Positions 32,393 to 42,688 of a stretch of 64,000 bases of DNA are shown here, piece after piece. Below the pieces are notes generated by a model. That model did no database searches and was not told the DNA's origin. It worked only from the letters and a program-made list of their open reading frames with translations. Numbering within the stretch: position 1 is the first letter of the stretch; each line of letters starts with the position of its first letter. Source of the stretch: Rhodoferax sp. (GTDB lineage Bacteria > Pseudomonadota > Gammaproteobacteria > Burkholderiales > Burkholderiaceae_C); NCBI RefSeq assembly GCF_018780565.1, contig NZ_JADMJN010000002.1, positions 496,001 to 560,000 of the forward strand. The letters are read 5' to 3'. The position numbers and the translations under genes were made by a program.

Positions 32393-32634
32393 GGGCGGTT
32401 TTTCGGTGATTTTTCAGGCGGCTCGGGCAGCAATTCGGCCGGCATGGTGTTGTCGTACGTGGTGTCCGGCGCATCTTTGGGTGGCGCGATGGAGTCTTCC
32501 CACAGGCCCCAAGCGGTATCGGTATTCGATTCGACGGCTTCAGGTATCGGTATCGGATCGTTCACCGAATACAAATGAATGGTTGTTGAAGGCTTGCGCT
32601 CAGTTGGCGGAATTTTTGAAACTTCCTTGACCAT
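32389..32634 (-). CDS. Small hypothetical protein, 81 residues
   Basis: Unrecognised. The sequence MVKEVSKIPPTERKPSTTIHLYSVNDPIPIPEAVESNT is Pro/Thr/Ser-rich and probably unstructured, with an acidic C-terminal part (SIAPPKDAPDTTYDN). A strong GGAGG site precedes ATG 32634, which supports expression despite the low complexity. It converges on the CBS gene. The 253 bp upstream, up to the acyl-CoA ligase start, show no other gene. Confidence 0.55.
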   Translation of the reverse strand: MVKEVSKIPPTERKPSTTIHLYSVNDPIPIPEAVESNTDTAWGLWEDSIAPPKDAPDTTYDNTMPAELLPEPPEKSPKNRP

Positions 32635-32887
32635 GTGACCTCCACTCCTGTTTCGAATTGACTTTTTGCGGTGCACTTTCTTCCTCACCACCGAAGATCG
32701 GAGATGGCACGCACAAGATCGATTTTAAAGCGCAAATTGTTCTTTGGGGTATTTGCCATTCAGCGGCCTTCGGATGGCCTTTGGTCATGCTGAACATTGA
32801 CTTTCATGAATAATGCGCCTGTTGACTTGCTTGCGCGCTGGTCCACGGATGTTCTTACGCACAATGACATTGACTACAAGGGATCGC

Positions 32888-34513
32888 ATGACCATTCAAA
32901 CGCAGCAGGCACCGGCCATCCGGCTGGAAACCCATTTCCAGAATCGTGTCCTGCGCTGTTTCGTTGACCGGCCCGCCAATATCAATCAGATGTTAACGGC
33001 GGCGGCAAGCCGGCGGCCCGCCGCCGAGGCGCTGGTCTGTGGTGAGCGGCGCCTGTCCTGGGCGGCGATGCAGGAGCAGGTCATGCGCGCCGCTGGCGGG
33101 CTGATGGCGCTGGGTGTGCAACCCGGCGAGCGTGTAGCGCTGCTGCTAGGCAACGGGATCGAGTTCGTGATTGCGACCTTTGCAATCCAGGCGGTGGGGG
33201 GTATTGTTGTCCCCTTGAGCATTCGCGATCAGACCCCGGGCCTGACCTACATCCTGCAGCACTGCGGAGCATCGGTGCTGGTGTCCGATGCGGTGCTGCA
33301 GCCGCTGTGGCCAGCACAGAAGGATGTGCCGGCCATCAGAGACATTCTTCTGGTTGGTGCTGCGCCGGGTCATGCCAACGGATTTGAACAATTGCTGGCC
33401 AGCGAGCCGCTGCCTGAATGCGTTGCGGTGCACGAGGATGATGTTGCCATCATCATGTACACATCTGGCACCACAGGCTTTCCCAAAGGTGCGATGCTGA
33501 CGCATCTCAATGTGGTGCACTCGGTGTTGCACTTTGCACAGGGCTTGTCGCTGAGTGCCGAAGAGCGTGGCGCTGTGGCAGTGCCATTGAGCCACGTTAC
33601 CGGGCTGGTCGGACTGATGATGGTGACCCTGGGCCTGGGTGGTACGCTGTTGATTGTCCCGTCCTTCAAGGCGGCCGAGTTTTTACCACTGGTTGCACGC
33701 GAACGCATGAGCTTCACCATCATGGTGCCGGCGATGTACAACCTGTGCCTGTTGCAGACTGATTTTGCGAAACACGATCTGTCAGCTTGGCGTGTGGGTG
33801 GTTTCGGTGGTGCACCTATGCCGCCGGCCACCATTGACCGGCTGGTGCAGCAGTTGCCGGCCTTGCGTCTGTCCAACTGCTACGGAGCGACCGAAACCGC
33901 TTCGCCAGCCACCGCCATGCCGCCCGACCTGACTCGGACCCATCTGGACAGCGTTGGTCTGCCGCTGATCTGCGCCGAGGTGGCGGTGATGGACGAGGCG
34001 GGCCGGGAGCTACCGCGTGGCGAGGTGGGCGAGTTGTGGATCAAGGGCCCCATGGTGGTCAGTGGCTACTGGAACAACCCGCAGGCGACAGCTGACAATT
34101 TCATCGGTGGCTACTGGCGCAGTGGTGATGTCGGCCGCGTAGACCCCGAAGGTTTTGTGTACGTGATGGACCGGCGCAAGGACATGTTGAATCGCGGTGG
34201 CTACAAGATATTCAGTGTTGAAGTCGAGAACGTGCTGTGCCAGCATCCCGATGTGCTGGAGGCCGCCGTGGTGGCCAAGAGTTGCCCGGTGCTGGGTGAA
34301 CGGGTGCATGTCTTCGTGGCCGCGCGTGAGGGCCGCACGCTGGATGCCGAGGTGCTGCGCCATTTCTGCGCCACACGCCTGTCTGACTACAAAGTGCCCG
34401 AGAGCTACACGCTGAGTACCGAACCCCTGCCGCGCAATGCCAATGGCAAAGTCATCAAGCTGGAACTGCGCCAACGTCTTTCGGCCGAGCTGGCCGCCGG
34501 ACCTGGTGGCTGA
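32888..34513 (+). CDS. AMP-dependent acyl-CoA synthetase/ligase
   Basis: A 541-residue member of the ANL superfamily that activates a carboxylic acid through an acyl-adenylate. Motifs in order: MYTSGTTGFPKGAMLTH (P-loop), LSNCYGATETAS, WRSGDVGRVDPEGFVYVMDR with the hinge, and GYKIFSVEVENVL; the catalytic Lys lies in NANGKVIK near the C-terminus. No PCP or membrane domain is attached. ATG 32888 follows an AAGGG site. It stands alone before a strong terminator; the acid it activates cannot be told. Confidence 0.88.
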   Translation: MTIQTQQAPAIRLETHFQNRVLRCFVDRPANINQMLTAAASRRPAAEALVCGERRLSWAAMQEQVMRAAGGLMALGVQPGERVALLLGNGIEFVIATFAIQAVGGIVVPLSIRDQTPGLTYILQHCGASVLVSDAVLQPLWPAQKDVPAIRDILLVGAAPGHANGFEQLLASEPLPECVAVHEDDVAIIMYTSGTTGFPKGAMLTHLNVVHSVLHFAQGLSLSAEERGAVAVPLSHVTGLVGLMMVTLGLGGTLLIVPSFKAAEFLPLVARERMSFTIMVPAMYNLCLLQTDFAKHDLSAWRVGGFGGAPMPPATIDRLVQQLPALRLSNCYGATETASPATAMPPDLTRTHLDSVGLPLICAEVAVMDEAGRELPRGEVGELWIKGPMVVSGYWNNPQATADNFIGGYWRSGDVGRVDPEGFVYVMDRRKDMLNRGGYKIFSVEVENVLCQHPDVLEAAVVAKSCPVLGERVHVFVAAREGRTLDAEVLRHFCATRLSDYKVPESYTLSTEPLPRNANGKVIKLELRQRLSAELAAGPGG

Positions 34514-34531
34514 GTTGTGGGTGGATCAATG

Positions 34532-34558
34532 AAAAACGGGCCGTGAAGGCCCGTTTTT
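34532..34558. terminator. Bidirectional terminator between acyl-CoA ligase and tRNA-Ser
   Basis: AAAAACGGGCC and GGCCCGTTTTT pair over 11 bp with loop GTGAA; A and T tracts on the two sides let it serve both converging units. Confidence 0.92.
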
Positions 34559-34569
34559 CATTGTCGTTT

Positions 34570-34657
34570 TGGCGGAAGCGGTGAGATTCGAACTCACGGA
34601 CGGTTTCCCGTCGCCGGTTTTCAAGACCGGTGCAATCGACCACTCTGCCACGCTTCC
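34570..34657 (-). tRNA. tRNA-Ser (TGA)
   Basis: Class II tRNA of 88 nt. Acceptor GGAAGCG/CGCTTCC with discriminator G and encoded CCA; anticodon loop CTTGAAA gives TGA; a long variable arm (GACGGGAAACCGTC) and T-loop TTCGAAT are present. Confidence 0.95.
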
Positions 34658-34670
34658 CAAGCCCAATATT

Positions 34671-35323
<653 letters not shown>

Positions 35324-35327
<4 letters not shown>

Positions 35328-36073
35328 GATCGGAACAGTCGTGAGTATTGAACTTCATGCTGGGCACTCAGGATGGCCAGCATGGGGGAAAAGGCCTGGC
35401 GCTCGCTCTCCCTCATGGCCAGGGCGTGCGCCACAGCAGCAGGAATTTCAGCGGTCAGGGCCGACAGGATGCGTTGCCCGGCGCTCTGCCCCAGTGGCAC
35501 TGACTTGATGGCCGCCTGCACCATGTTTTCAGCCCAGCCGAAAGCGTAGGTCAGCAAACAATCGTGCAGGGTAGCCTGGCAGGCGCTGGCCGCCAGGGCA
35601 AAAGCCACGGGGTAGGTGGGCTGCAGGACCGCTAGCACTTGGATTTGCTCTGGCCTGGCGGTGGTGTGGTTGCGCAGCCACTCCAGCAGGGAGCGACCCA
35701 TTTGTTCGGCCTGTGCCCGCAATTCGCTGCTTTCGCGGGTTTGCAGCACCCAGGCGTTGAGTTCCTGAATACGGTCATGGTCACCCCGCTGCCAGGCCGG
35801 CACGGCCTTGGCCAGAACCGCCAGATCGCTGCGCGCCAAACTCAGGTGCAACTGATCCAGCAGCCAGTCAGATGCTTCTGATTCTGTAGCTACATGTCCT
35901 TTATCCACGGAGGATTCAAGGCATTCCGAGTAAGAAAATCCGCCAATGGGAAGGGCTGGTGAGGCCAGCCACATGAGCTGCATCAGGCTGGTGCCGCTGC
36001 GTACCTCGGGCTCAGTGCGACGTCGGCGAATACCGCTGCGCAGATTGCGTTGCATGGCGCCGGGGTGATGCAT
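35324..36073 (-). CDS. ureF: Urease accessory protein UreF
   Basis: All-helical partner of UreG and UreD in the apo-urease activation complex. The 249-residue protein has [25 protein letters not shown] and later [28 protein letters not shown], both family marks. The first ~25 residues ([24 protein letters not shown]) are an Arg-rich extension, so the true start may be a little downstream. Its start overlaps the ureE stop by one base, and it overlaps ureG by 4 bp. Confidence 0.92.
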
Positions 36074-36579
36074 CAGTGGGAGTGACCGTGACCGTGGGCG
36101 TGGGCGTGGTCGTGACTGTGGCCAGAGGACGCGTAAGCGCCACCCTCCGGCTCAAACGCCTCAGTGGCTTCACGCACGGTCAAGTGCATGGCGCGCAGCA
36201 TATCGGCCAGCACATGGTCGGGCTCGATTTTCAGATGATCGGGTTTGAGTTCGATAGGCACATGCCGGTTGCCCAGGTGGTAGGCGGCGCGGATCAGGTC
36301 GAATGAACTGCCGTGTTCGGTGCAGGCCGTGATCACCAGCACCGGCTGTGCAGCAGCCAGCACCTTGATCAGTGAGCCGTCTTCGGCAACCAGCACATCG
36401 CCACCACGCACCACGGTACCACGCGGCAGGAAGATGCCCAGGGTACGCCCCATCGAGTCGGTGGCGTCAAAGCGGCTTTTCTGGCGCACGTCCCAGTCCA
36501 GTTCGATGCTGGATGCGCGTTTGACCAGCACCGGGGCCAGTCCGGCGCCTTGCGACATGAGTTTGGAGATTTGGAGCAT
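36073..36579 (-). CDS. ureE: Urease nickel metallochaperone UreE
   Basis: Dimeric nickel carrier of 168 residues. The peptide-binding N-domain starts [13 protein letters not shown], the metal-binding domain has [21 protein letters not shown] with the interface His, and the tail [17 protein letters not shown] is a nickel-binding His run. It shares one base (TGATG) with the ureC stop. Confidence 0.95.
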   Translation of the reverse strand: MLQISKLMSQGAGLAPVLVKRASSIELDWDVRQKSRFDATDSMGRTLGIFLPRGTVVRGGDVLVAEDGSLIKVLAAAQPVLVITACTEHGSSFDLIRAAYHLGNRHVPIELKPDHLKIEPDHVLADMLRAMHLTVREATEAFEPEGGAYASSGHSHDHAHAHGHGHSH

Positions 36580-38321
36580 CAGAACAAAAAGTAACGTTGT
36601 GTCAGGGGCAGACTGACAGCGGGCTCGCAGGTCAGCAACTGGCCGTCGGCACGCACGGTGTAAGTCTGGGCGTCGATTTCCATTTTAGGCAGGTAGCTGT
36701 TGTGCACCATGTGCTGCTTGCGCACGCCCCGGATGTTCTTGACCGCACTCAGTGGTTTGGCCAAACCAAAGCGCTCTTTGATGCCGGCGTTCAGCCCCGC
36801 CTGCGATACAAAGGTCAGCGAGCCCCGCGCCAGTGCGCCACCGTAGGCGCCAAACATGGGGCGGTAATGCACCGGTTGCGGCGTGGGGATGGAGGCGTTA
36901 GGGTCGCCCATGGCGGCCATGGCGATGAAGCCACCTTTCAGAATCAGAGCCGGTTTGACACCAAAGAAAGCCGGCTTCCAGACCACGAGATCAGCCCACT
37001 TGCCGACCTCAATGCTGCCGACCTCATGGCTGATGCCGTGGGCAAGGGCCGGGTTGATGGTGTACTTGGCCACATAACGCTTGACGCGGAAGTTGTCGTT
37101 GCGGGCGTTGTCTTCGGAAAGCTTGCCACGCTGCGCTTTCATCTTGTGAGCCGTCTGCCAGGTGCGAAGGATCACCTCGCCAACGCGCCCCATGGCCTGG
37201 CTGTCGCTGCTCATCATGCTGATGGCGCCCATGTCGTGAAGCACGTCTTCGGCGGCAATGGTTTCCTTGCGGATGCGGCTTTCGGCAAACGCCAGGTCTT
37301 CGGCAATGGCCGGGTCCAGGTGATGGCACACCATGAGCATGTCCACGTGCTCGTCAAGCGTATTCACCGTGTAGGGCATGGTGGGGTTGGTGGAACTGGG
37401 CAGGAAGTTGTCATGCCCCACCACCCGCAAAATATCAGGCGCGTGACCACCGCCCGCGCCTTCGGTGTGGAAGGCACACAGTGTGCGGCCCTTGGTGGCC
37501 GCAATCGTGTTTTCCACAAAGCCTGACTCGTTGAGCGTGTCAGAGTGGATGGCGACCTGCACGTCAGCCACTTCCGCCACGTCCAGACAGTTACTGATGG
37601 CTGCTGGCGTGGTGCCCCAGTCTTCGTGAAGCTTGAGGCCGATCACGCCCGCATTGACCTGCTCGTGCAATGCGCCGGGCAGGCTGGCATTGCCTTTGCC
37701 GAGAAACCCCAGGTTCATGGGGAAGGCGTCGGCGGCCTGCAGCATGCGCTCGATGTTCCAGGGTCCGGGCGTGCAGGTGGTGGCAAAGGTGCCGGTGGCC
37801 GGGCCGGTGCCGCCGCCCAGCATGGTGGTGACACCGCTGGCCAGAGCCTCTTCGATTTGCTGCGGGCAGATGAAATGGATGTGCGAGTCGATGCCCCCCG
37901 CTGTGACAATGTTGCCTTCGCAGCTGATGACTTCGGTGCCGGGGCCGATGACGATGTCCACGCCGGGTTGGGTGTCGGGGTTGCCGGCCTTGCCGATGGC
38001 CACGATACGTCCGCCCTTGAGGCCAATGTCCGCCTTAACGATGCCCCAGTGGTCCAGAATCAGCGCGTTGGTCATCACGCAGTCCACTGCGCCTGCGGCC
38101 TGCGGGCCGGTGCCCGAGCCATCGCGGGTGCGCTGGGATTGCGCCATGCCGTCGCGAATGGTCTTCCCGCCACCGAATTTGACTTCTTCGCCGTACCCGC
38201 CAGCAGCCAGGGTGAAGTCTTGCTCCACCTCGATCAGCAGGTCGGTATCAGCGAGTCGTACGCGGTCGCCCGTGGTGGGGCCAAAAATCTCGGCGTAGGC
38301 GCGTCGTCCAATCGTTGCCAT
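36579..38321 (-). CDS. ureC: Urease alpha (catalytic) subunit UreC
   Basis: Hydrolyses urea to ammonia and carbamate at a di-nickel site. The nickel ligands and the carbamylated Lys are seen: [26 protein letters not shown] (Lys), and [16 protein letters not shown]; the mobile flap is in [21 protein letters not shown]. At 580 residues it is about ten longer than typical, owing to an insertion after IRDGMAQSQ ([16 protein letters not shown]). ATG 38321 lies one base past the ureB stop; the frame continues upstream but there overlaps ureB. Confidence 0.97.
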   Translation of the reverse strand: MATIGRRAYAEIFGPTTGDRVRLADTDLLIEVEQDFTLAAGGYGEEVKFGGGKTIRDGMAQSQRTRDGSGTGPQAAGAVDCVMTNALILDHWGIVKADIGLKGGRIVAIGKAGNPDTQPGVDIVIGPGTEVISCEGNIVTAGGIDSHIHFICPQQIEEALASGVTTMLGGGTGPATGTFATTCTPGPWNIERMLQAADAFPMNLGFLGKGNASLPGALHEQVNAGVIGLKLHEDWGTTPAAISNCLDVAEVADVQVAIHSDTLNESGFVENTIAATKGRTLCAFHTEGAGGGHAPDILRVVGHDNFLPSSTNPTMPYTVNTLDEHVDMLMVCHHLDPAIAEDLAFAESRIRKETIAAEDVLHDMGAISMMSSDSQAMGRVGEVILRTWQTAHKMKAQRGKLSEDNARNDNFRVKRYVAKYTINPALAHGISHEVGSIEVGKWADLVVWKPAFFGVKPALILKGGFIAMAAMGDPNASIPTPQPVHYRPMFGAYGGALARGSLTFVSQAGLNAGIKERFGLAKPLSAVKNIRGVRKQHMVHNSYLPKMEIDAQTYTVRADGQLLTCEPAVSLPLTQRYFLF

Positions 38322-38322
38322 G

Positions 38323-38652
38323 TCAAAGCGCTCCCTTGACGCTTGCGTCAATATGTCCGTTGGTGAGGCCGCGAAATCCGTAGACGGCGCGGTCGCCTGA
38401 ATAGTCCACGAGTTCCACCGTGCGTTGCTGTCCCGGCTCGAACCGCACGGCCGAACCTGATGCAATGTTCAGGCGCATGCCCAGGGCCATGGCCCGGTCA
38501 AAGCCGAGAGCGCCGTTGGTCTCGGCAAAGTGATAGTGGGAGCCCACCTGGATCGGGCGGTCTGCGGTGTTTTTGACCACCAGCGTCAGGGTGCGTCGCC
38601 CGGGATTGAGGGCGTGTTCGCCCTCATCGGTGATGATTTCGCCGGGGGTCAT
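38323..38652 (-). CDS. ureB: Urease beta subunit UreB
   Basis: Structural subunit of 109 residues, starting [19 protein letters not shown], with [18 protein letters not shown] and the C-terminal [16 protein letters not shown]. Separate beta and gamma subunits are the usual state in proteobacteria. Its start follows the small membrane protein gene by 7 bp. Confidence 0.96.
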   Translation of the reverse strand: MTPGEIITDEGEHALNPGRRTLTLVVKNTADRPIQVGSHYHFAETNGALGFDRAMALGMRLNIASGSAVRFEPGQQRTVELVDYSGDRAVYGFRGLTNGHIDASVKGAL

Positions 38653-38659
38653 GACCGTC

Positions 38660-38845
38660 TCACTTGCCGTTGTGCGACAGCCAGATGGCCAGCGCAATCA
38701 TGCCGCCCACCGTCACAAAGCCCCATACGTCCGTGGCGTGCCAATGGGTGTCTGTCATCCCATGCCCGTCATGGGAAAATGCGGTACTGGCCCCCGTCGT
38801 TACTGCGACAGTAGCTATCATTTTAAGAGCATTTTTGATTTTCAT
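38660..38845 (-). CDS. Small His-rich membrane protein in the urease operon
   Basis: A 61-residue protein between ureA and ure[25 protein letters not shown] looks like a signal peptide, [16 protein letters not shown] is a short His/Asp-rich segment, and [17 protein letters not shown] is one transmembrane helix. It has the features of a small exported protein that could bind nickel or another metal at the membrane. I recall an orf in this position in other Comamonadaceae urease loci but know no function. Copy 6 of the 17-nt repeat encodes ALKMIA in its N-terminus. Confidence 0.75.
   Translation of the reverse strand: MKIKNALKMIATVAVTTGASTAFSHDGHGMTDTHWHATDVWGFVTVGGMIALAIWLSHNGK
38814..38830 (+). 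repeat. 17-nt GCTAT/AGAGC repeat, copy 6
   Basis: GCTATCATTTTAAGAGC within the N-terminal coding part of the small membrane protein; read on the gene strand it gives A-L-K-M-I-A. Confidence 0.5.
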
Positions 38846-38879
38846 GATGTGGATGGTGAGGGGTGGATGAAGGGGGATT

Positions 38880-39182
38880 TCAGACGATCGGCTGGTGCAC
38901 CGTCACCAGCTTGGTGCCATCGGGAAAGGTGGCTTCTACCTGGATGTCGGGAATCATCTCGGCAATGCCGTCCATCACGTCGGCGCGGGTCAGGATGGTG
39001 CGGCCCTCGCTCATGAGCTGGGCCACGGTCTTGCCGTCACGCGCGCCTTCCATCACGGCGGCACTGATCAGTGCCAGTGCTTCCGGATAGTTGAGCTTGA
39101 GGCCGCGCGCTTTGCGACGCTCGGCCAGCAAGCCGGCGGTGAAAATCAGCAGCTTGTCTTTTTCGCGGGGTGTGAGTTCCAT
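38880..39182 (-). CDS. ureA: Urease gamma subunit UreA
   Basis: Structural subunit of exactly 100 residues: [35 protein letters not shown] in outline, then [17 protein letters not shown] and the C-terminal [17 protein letters not shown] 39182 gives the family length; ATG 39194 in frame is possible but overlaps a promoter-like element. It is the first gene of the operon; ureD, often upstream, is not here. Confidence 0.96.
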   Translation of the reverse strand: MELTPREKDKLLIFTAGLLAERRKARGLKLNYPEALALISAAVMEGARDGKTVAQLMSEGRTILTRADVMDGIAEMIPDIQVEATFPDGTKLVTVHQPIV

Positions 39183-39194
39183 ACGCTCATCCAT

Positions 39195-39208
39195 GCAAAT
39201 CCCGTGCC
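39195..39208 (-). promoter_or_regulatory. Sigma54-like promoter facing ureA
   Basis: On the minus strand CGGCAC-N5-TTGCAT, with GG and GC exactly 10 nt apart, close to the TGGCAC-N5-TTGCA consensus. The predicted transcription start would fall about one base before the ureA ATG, giving an almost leaderless message, which is a reason for caution. Confidence 0.45.
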
Positions 39209-39210
39209 GT

Positions 39211-39224
39211 GGCATGAAACCTGC
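39211..39224 (+). promoter_or_regulatory. Sigma54-like promoter facing the permease-kinase gene
   Basis: TGGCAT-N5-CTGCA on the plus strand, GG and GC 10 nt apart, back to back with the ureA element and two bases from it. The implied transcription start coincides with the proposed GTG start of the next gene. Confidence 0.35.
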
Positions 39225-39235
39225 ACCATAAAGGT

Positions 39236-42200
39236 GTGACTTCAGATGCCAAACCACCGTCCCCACCCGAAGCGGTCCAGCGCATCACGCTGGTCCGGCG
39301 TGATTACAACGCCTGGGTGGCGAGTGAAACCATGGAAGATTACGCACTGCGTTTCGCTCCGCAGCGTTTTCGCAAATGGTCTGAGTGGCGGGTGGCCAAC
39401 ACCGCATTCGGCGCGGCGTCCTTCCTGATTCTGGAAGCCGTGGGTGCCACGCTGCTGGTGCAGTACGGCTTTACCAACGCGTTTTGGGCCATCCTGGCCA
39501 CCGGGCTGATTATTTTTCTGGCCGGCCTGCCCATTAGCATCTACGCGGCCCGCTACGGGGTGGATATGGATTTGCTCACTCGTGGCGCGGGTTTTGGCTA
39601 CATCGGCTCCACGCTTACCTCGCTCATCTACGCCTCGTTCACATTCATCTTCTTTGCGCTGGAGGCCGCTGTCATGGCCTATGCGCTGGAGCTTGCCCTG
39701 GGCATTCCCCCAAGCTGGGGCTACCTGCTGTGTGCCCTGGTGGTGATTCCCCTGGTGACCTTTGGCGTGTCGACCATCAGTCGCCTGCAAGTGTGGACCC
39801 AGCCGCTTTGGCTGCTCATGCTGGTGGTGCCCTATGTGTATGTCTTTGTGCTCGATCCCGGTGCGTTCTCGGGCGTTGTGCACTACAAAGGGGAAAGAGG
39901 TGTTGATCCGGGCTTCAGTTTGCCCTTGTTTGGTGCAGCGCTGACCGTCGGCATTGCCCTGATGACGCAAATGGGCGAGCAGGCTGATTTCCTGCGCTTC
40001 ATGCCCGTCAAGACGGCCTCCAACAAGGCGCGCTGGTGGTTGGGGGTGCTGGTGGGGGGGCCGGGCTGGGTCGTGCTGGGCGTGCTCAAGATGCTCGGCG
40101 GCGCTTTGCTGGCGTTCCTGGCCATCAGTCACGCCGTGCCCACGGATCGGGCGGTGGACCCGAATCAGATGTACCTGGCGGCCTATGAGTATGTGTTTCC
40201 CAAATATGGCTGGGCCGTGGCCGCCACTGCGCTGTTCGTGGTGATCTCCCAGGTCAAGATCAACGTGACCAATGCCTATGCCGGGTCGCTGGCCTGGTCC
40301 AACTTTTTCTCGCGGCTCACGCACAGCCATCCGGGCCGGGTGGTGTGGGTGGTGTTCAACACCCTGATTGCTTTCATGTTGATGGAGATGAATGTGTTCC
40401 AGGCGCTGGGGGATGTGCTGGGTTTGTATTCCAACATTGCCATTGCCTGGATGATGGCGGTGGTGGCAGACCTGGTCATCAACAAGCCGCTGGGTCTGTC
40501 GCCGCCGGGCATCGAGTTCAAGCGTGCCCATTTGTACGACATCAATCCTGTGGGTGTGGGGGCCATGGCGCTCGCATCCGTGCTGTCGGTCACAGCGCAT
40601 CTGGGACTGTTTGGTGCCACGGCGCAGGCTTTTTCGGCGCTGATTGCACTGGGTACGGCCTTCGTCACCTCGCCGTTGATTGCTTGGGCCACCAAAGGCA
40701 AGTACTACATCGCACGAACCAGCGAAGTGAAGGTCAAGTACTGTGTGATTTGCGAGCGTGAGTACGAAGGGCCTGACATGGCGCACTGCCCGGCTTACCA
40801 GGGCCCCATCTGCTCGCTGTGCTGTACGCTGGATGCCCGCTGTGGCGATCTTTGCAAGCCACACGCCAACCTGGCCTCGCAGTGGACGTCCACTTTGCGC
40901 TGGCTGCTGCCCAGACCCTGCTGGCCGTATCTGGATACCGGGTTGGGTTATTTCCTGCTGCTGATGCTGGTGATTGGGCCGCTGCTCGCCAGTGTGTTCG
41001 GTCTGCTGTATCACCAGGAGCTCAACGCGCTGGTGCGCACGGTTGCAGATTTTGAAATGTTGCAGGCCCCCCAGTCCGCGCTGCGTTCGGGCTTTCTCAA
41101 GGCCTACATGGCTTTGCTGGTGATTGCCGGGCTCGTGGCATGGTGGGTGGTTCTGGCGCACAAGAGCCGCCAGGTGGCCCAGGAGGAATCAAACCGCCAA
41201 ACCAATTTGCTGATGCATGAGATCGAGTCGCACCGCCAGACCGACCAGGCCTTGCAGTCCGCCAAGCTGGTGGCAGAGCAGGCCAGAAAAGCCGCCGACC
41301 ACGCCAACCAGGCCAAGAGCCGCTACATCAGTGCCATCAGCCACGAATTGCGCACGCCACTCAACAGCATCCTGGGTTATGCGCAGTTGATGGGGGAAGA
41401 CGCCTCCATTCCGGCGCATCGCAAGCAGGCGGTCAGCGTCATCAAGCGCGGGGGGGAGCATTTGCTCTCGCTGATCGAAGGCACGCTGGATATCGCCCAC
41501 ATCGAGAGCGGCAAGCTCACCCTCAATGTGCGCCCGATGCCCTTCGCCGAATTTGTGCAGGAGATCGCCAGCATGTTTGAGCTTGAAGCCCATGCCAAGG
41601 GCCTGGTCTTTCACTATGCCGAGGAAGGTTCCCTGCCGGCCGTGGTGCGCGCCGACGAAAAGCGGGTGCGTCAGATCCTGATCAACCTGCTGGGCAACGC
41701 CATCAAGTTCACGACGCAGGGGCAGGTGACGTTTCGCATTCGTTACGCGCGCGAGATGGCCGCCATCGAGATTGAAGACACCGGGCCGGGTCTTTCCACC
41801 CAGGAGCACGAGCGAATTTTTGAGCCCTTTACGCGGGCCAACACGCCAGGTACCACGGCGCCGGGCTCGGGTCTGGGATTGACCATTGCCAAAATGCTCA
41901 CCGACCTGATGGGTGGGCAACTGAGCGTGACCGGCACACCGGGCGTGGGCTCGGTGTTCAAGGTGAAGCTGTTTTTGCCCGAGGTGCATGTGGCGTCCGG
42001 TCCCTTGTCGGGGCGCTCGCCGGCTTCTGCACGCCCGTCCCGCCACGGCTATGCCGGCGTGCGCCGGCGCGTGCTGGTGGTGGACAACGAGGAGGCCGAC
42101 CGTGAGCTGCTGGTGAACCTGTTGCAGCCGCTTGGCTTTGAGCTGCGAACCGCGGCCAGCGGCCATGATTGCCTGGACTTGATCGCCAGCGGCTACCAGC

Positions 42201-42688
42201 CCGACGTCATCTTCATGGACCTGGCCATGCCCGGCATTGATGGCTGGGAGACGATCCGCCGTTTGCGCGTGCTGGCGCCCGCTCGAGCGCAGGCGGTGGC
42301 CATCGTATCGGCCAATGCATTTGACAAGGGCCTGGAGAATGATGTGGGCATTCCGGGTGAGGACTTCATCTTGAAGCCGGTACGCCACTCCGAACTTCTG
42401 GATTGGCTGACGCTGCGACTGTCGCTTGTCTGGACGGAAACCGCCCGCCCCGCGGCAGCTGTCGATGCGCCGGTGATGGATCTGGTGCTGCCAGCCAAGT
42501 CCCACCTGGATGGCTTGCGCGAGCTGGTGAGTCTGGGCTATTACCGGGGCATCATGAACAAGCTGGACGAAATTGAAGCGGCGCAGCCGACAAGCGCAGC
42601 CTTTGTGGCGCAGATGCGCGGCCTGGCGCGTCAGTTTCAATTTGAAGCCATGGGCCAGCAATTGAGCGAGAAGTCCAATGAAAACTGA
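39236..42688 (+). CDS. NCS1-type permease fused to hybrid histidine kinase
   Basis: An 1150-residue membrane protein. Residues ~15-490 are a complete NCS1 (purine/cytosine/allantoin-type) permease: [38 protein letters not shown], then about 12 hydrophobic helices. At ~503-545 lies a Cys-rich segment ([33 protein letters not shown]) that looks zinc-binding, followed by two more helices and a coiled coil. The kinase has His703 in [15 protein letters not shown], an ATPase domain ([28 protein letters not shown]) and a receiver with Asp995 in [11 protein letters not shown]. Start is GTG 39236. It probably senses a urea-related or nucleobase ligand and signals to the next gene's product. Confidence 0.88.
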   Translation: MTSDAKPPSPPEAVQRITLVRRDYNAWVASETMEDYALRFAPQRFRKWSEWRVANTAFGAASFLILEAVGATLLVQYGFTNAFWAILATGLIIFLAGLPISIYAARYGVDMDLLTRGAGFGYIGSTLTSLIYASFTFIFFALEAAVMAYALELALGIPPSWGYLLCALVVIPLVTFGVSTISRLQVWTQPLWLLMLVVPYVYVFVLDPGAFSGVVHYKGERGVDPGFSLPLFGAALTVGIALMTQMGEQADFLRFMPVKTASNKARWWLGVLVGGPGWVVLGVLKMLGGALLAFLAISHAVPTDRAVDPNQMYLAAYEYVFPKYGWAVAATALFVVISQVKINVTNAYAGSLAWSNFFSRLTHSHPGRVVWVVFNTLIAFMLMEMNVFQALGDVLGLYSNIAIAWMMAVVADLVINKPLGLSPPGIEFKRAHLYDINPVGVGAMALASVLSVTAHLGLFGATAQAFSALIALGTAFVTSPLIAWATKGKYYIARTSEVKVKYCVICEREYEGPDMAHCPAYQGPICSLCCTLDARCGDLCKPHANLASQWTSTLRWLLPRPCWPYLDTGLGYFLLLMLVIGPLLASVFGLLYHQELNALVRTVADFEMLQAPQSALRSGFLKAYMALLVIAGLVAWWVVLAHKSRQVAQEESNRQTNLLMHEIESHRQTDQALQSAKLVAEQARKAADHANQAKSRYISAISHELRTPLNSILGYAQLMGEDASIPAHRKQAVSVIKRGGEHLLSLIEGTLDIAHIESGKLTLNVRPMPFAEFVQEIASMFELEAHAKGLVFHYAEEGSLPAVVRADEKRVRQILINLLGNAIKFTTQGQVTFRIRYAREMAAIEIEDTGPGLSTQEHERIFEPFTRANTPGTTAPGSGLGLTIAKMLTDLMGGQLSVTGTPGVGSVFKVKLFLPEVHVASGPLSGRSPASARPSRHGYAGVRRRVLVVDNEEADRELLVNLLQPLGFELRTAASGHDCLDLIASGYQPDVIFMDLAMPGIDGWETIRRLRVLAPARAQAVAIVSANAFDKGLENDVGIPGEDFILKPVRHSELLDWLTLRLSLVWTETARPAAAVDAPVMDLVLPAKSHLDGLRELVSLGYYRGIMNKLDEIEAAQPTSAAFVAQMRGLARQFQFEAMGQQLSEKSNEN

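Noticed and set aside
39242-41161. Long minus-strand ORF (639 codons) opposite the permease-kinase gene
   Set aside because: Its product is rich in His, Gln and Arg with no motif, as expected for the antisense of a high-GC membrane-protein gene; the plus strand has the full NCS1/kinase motifs.
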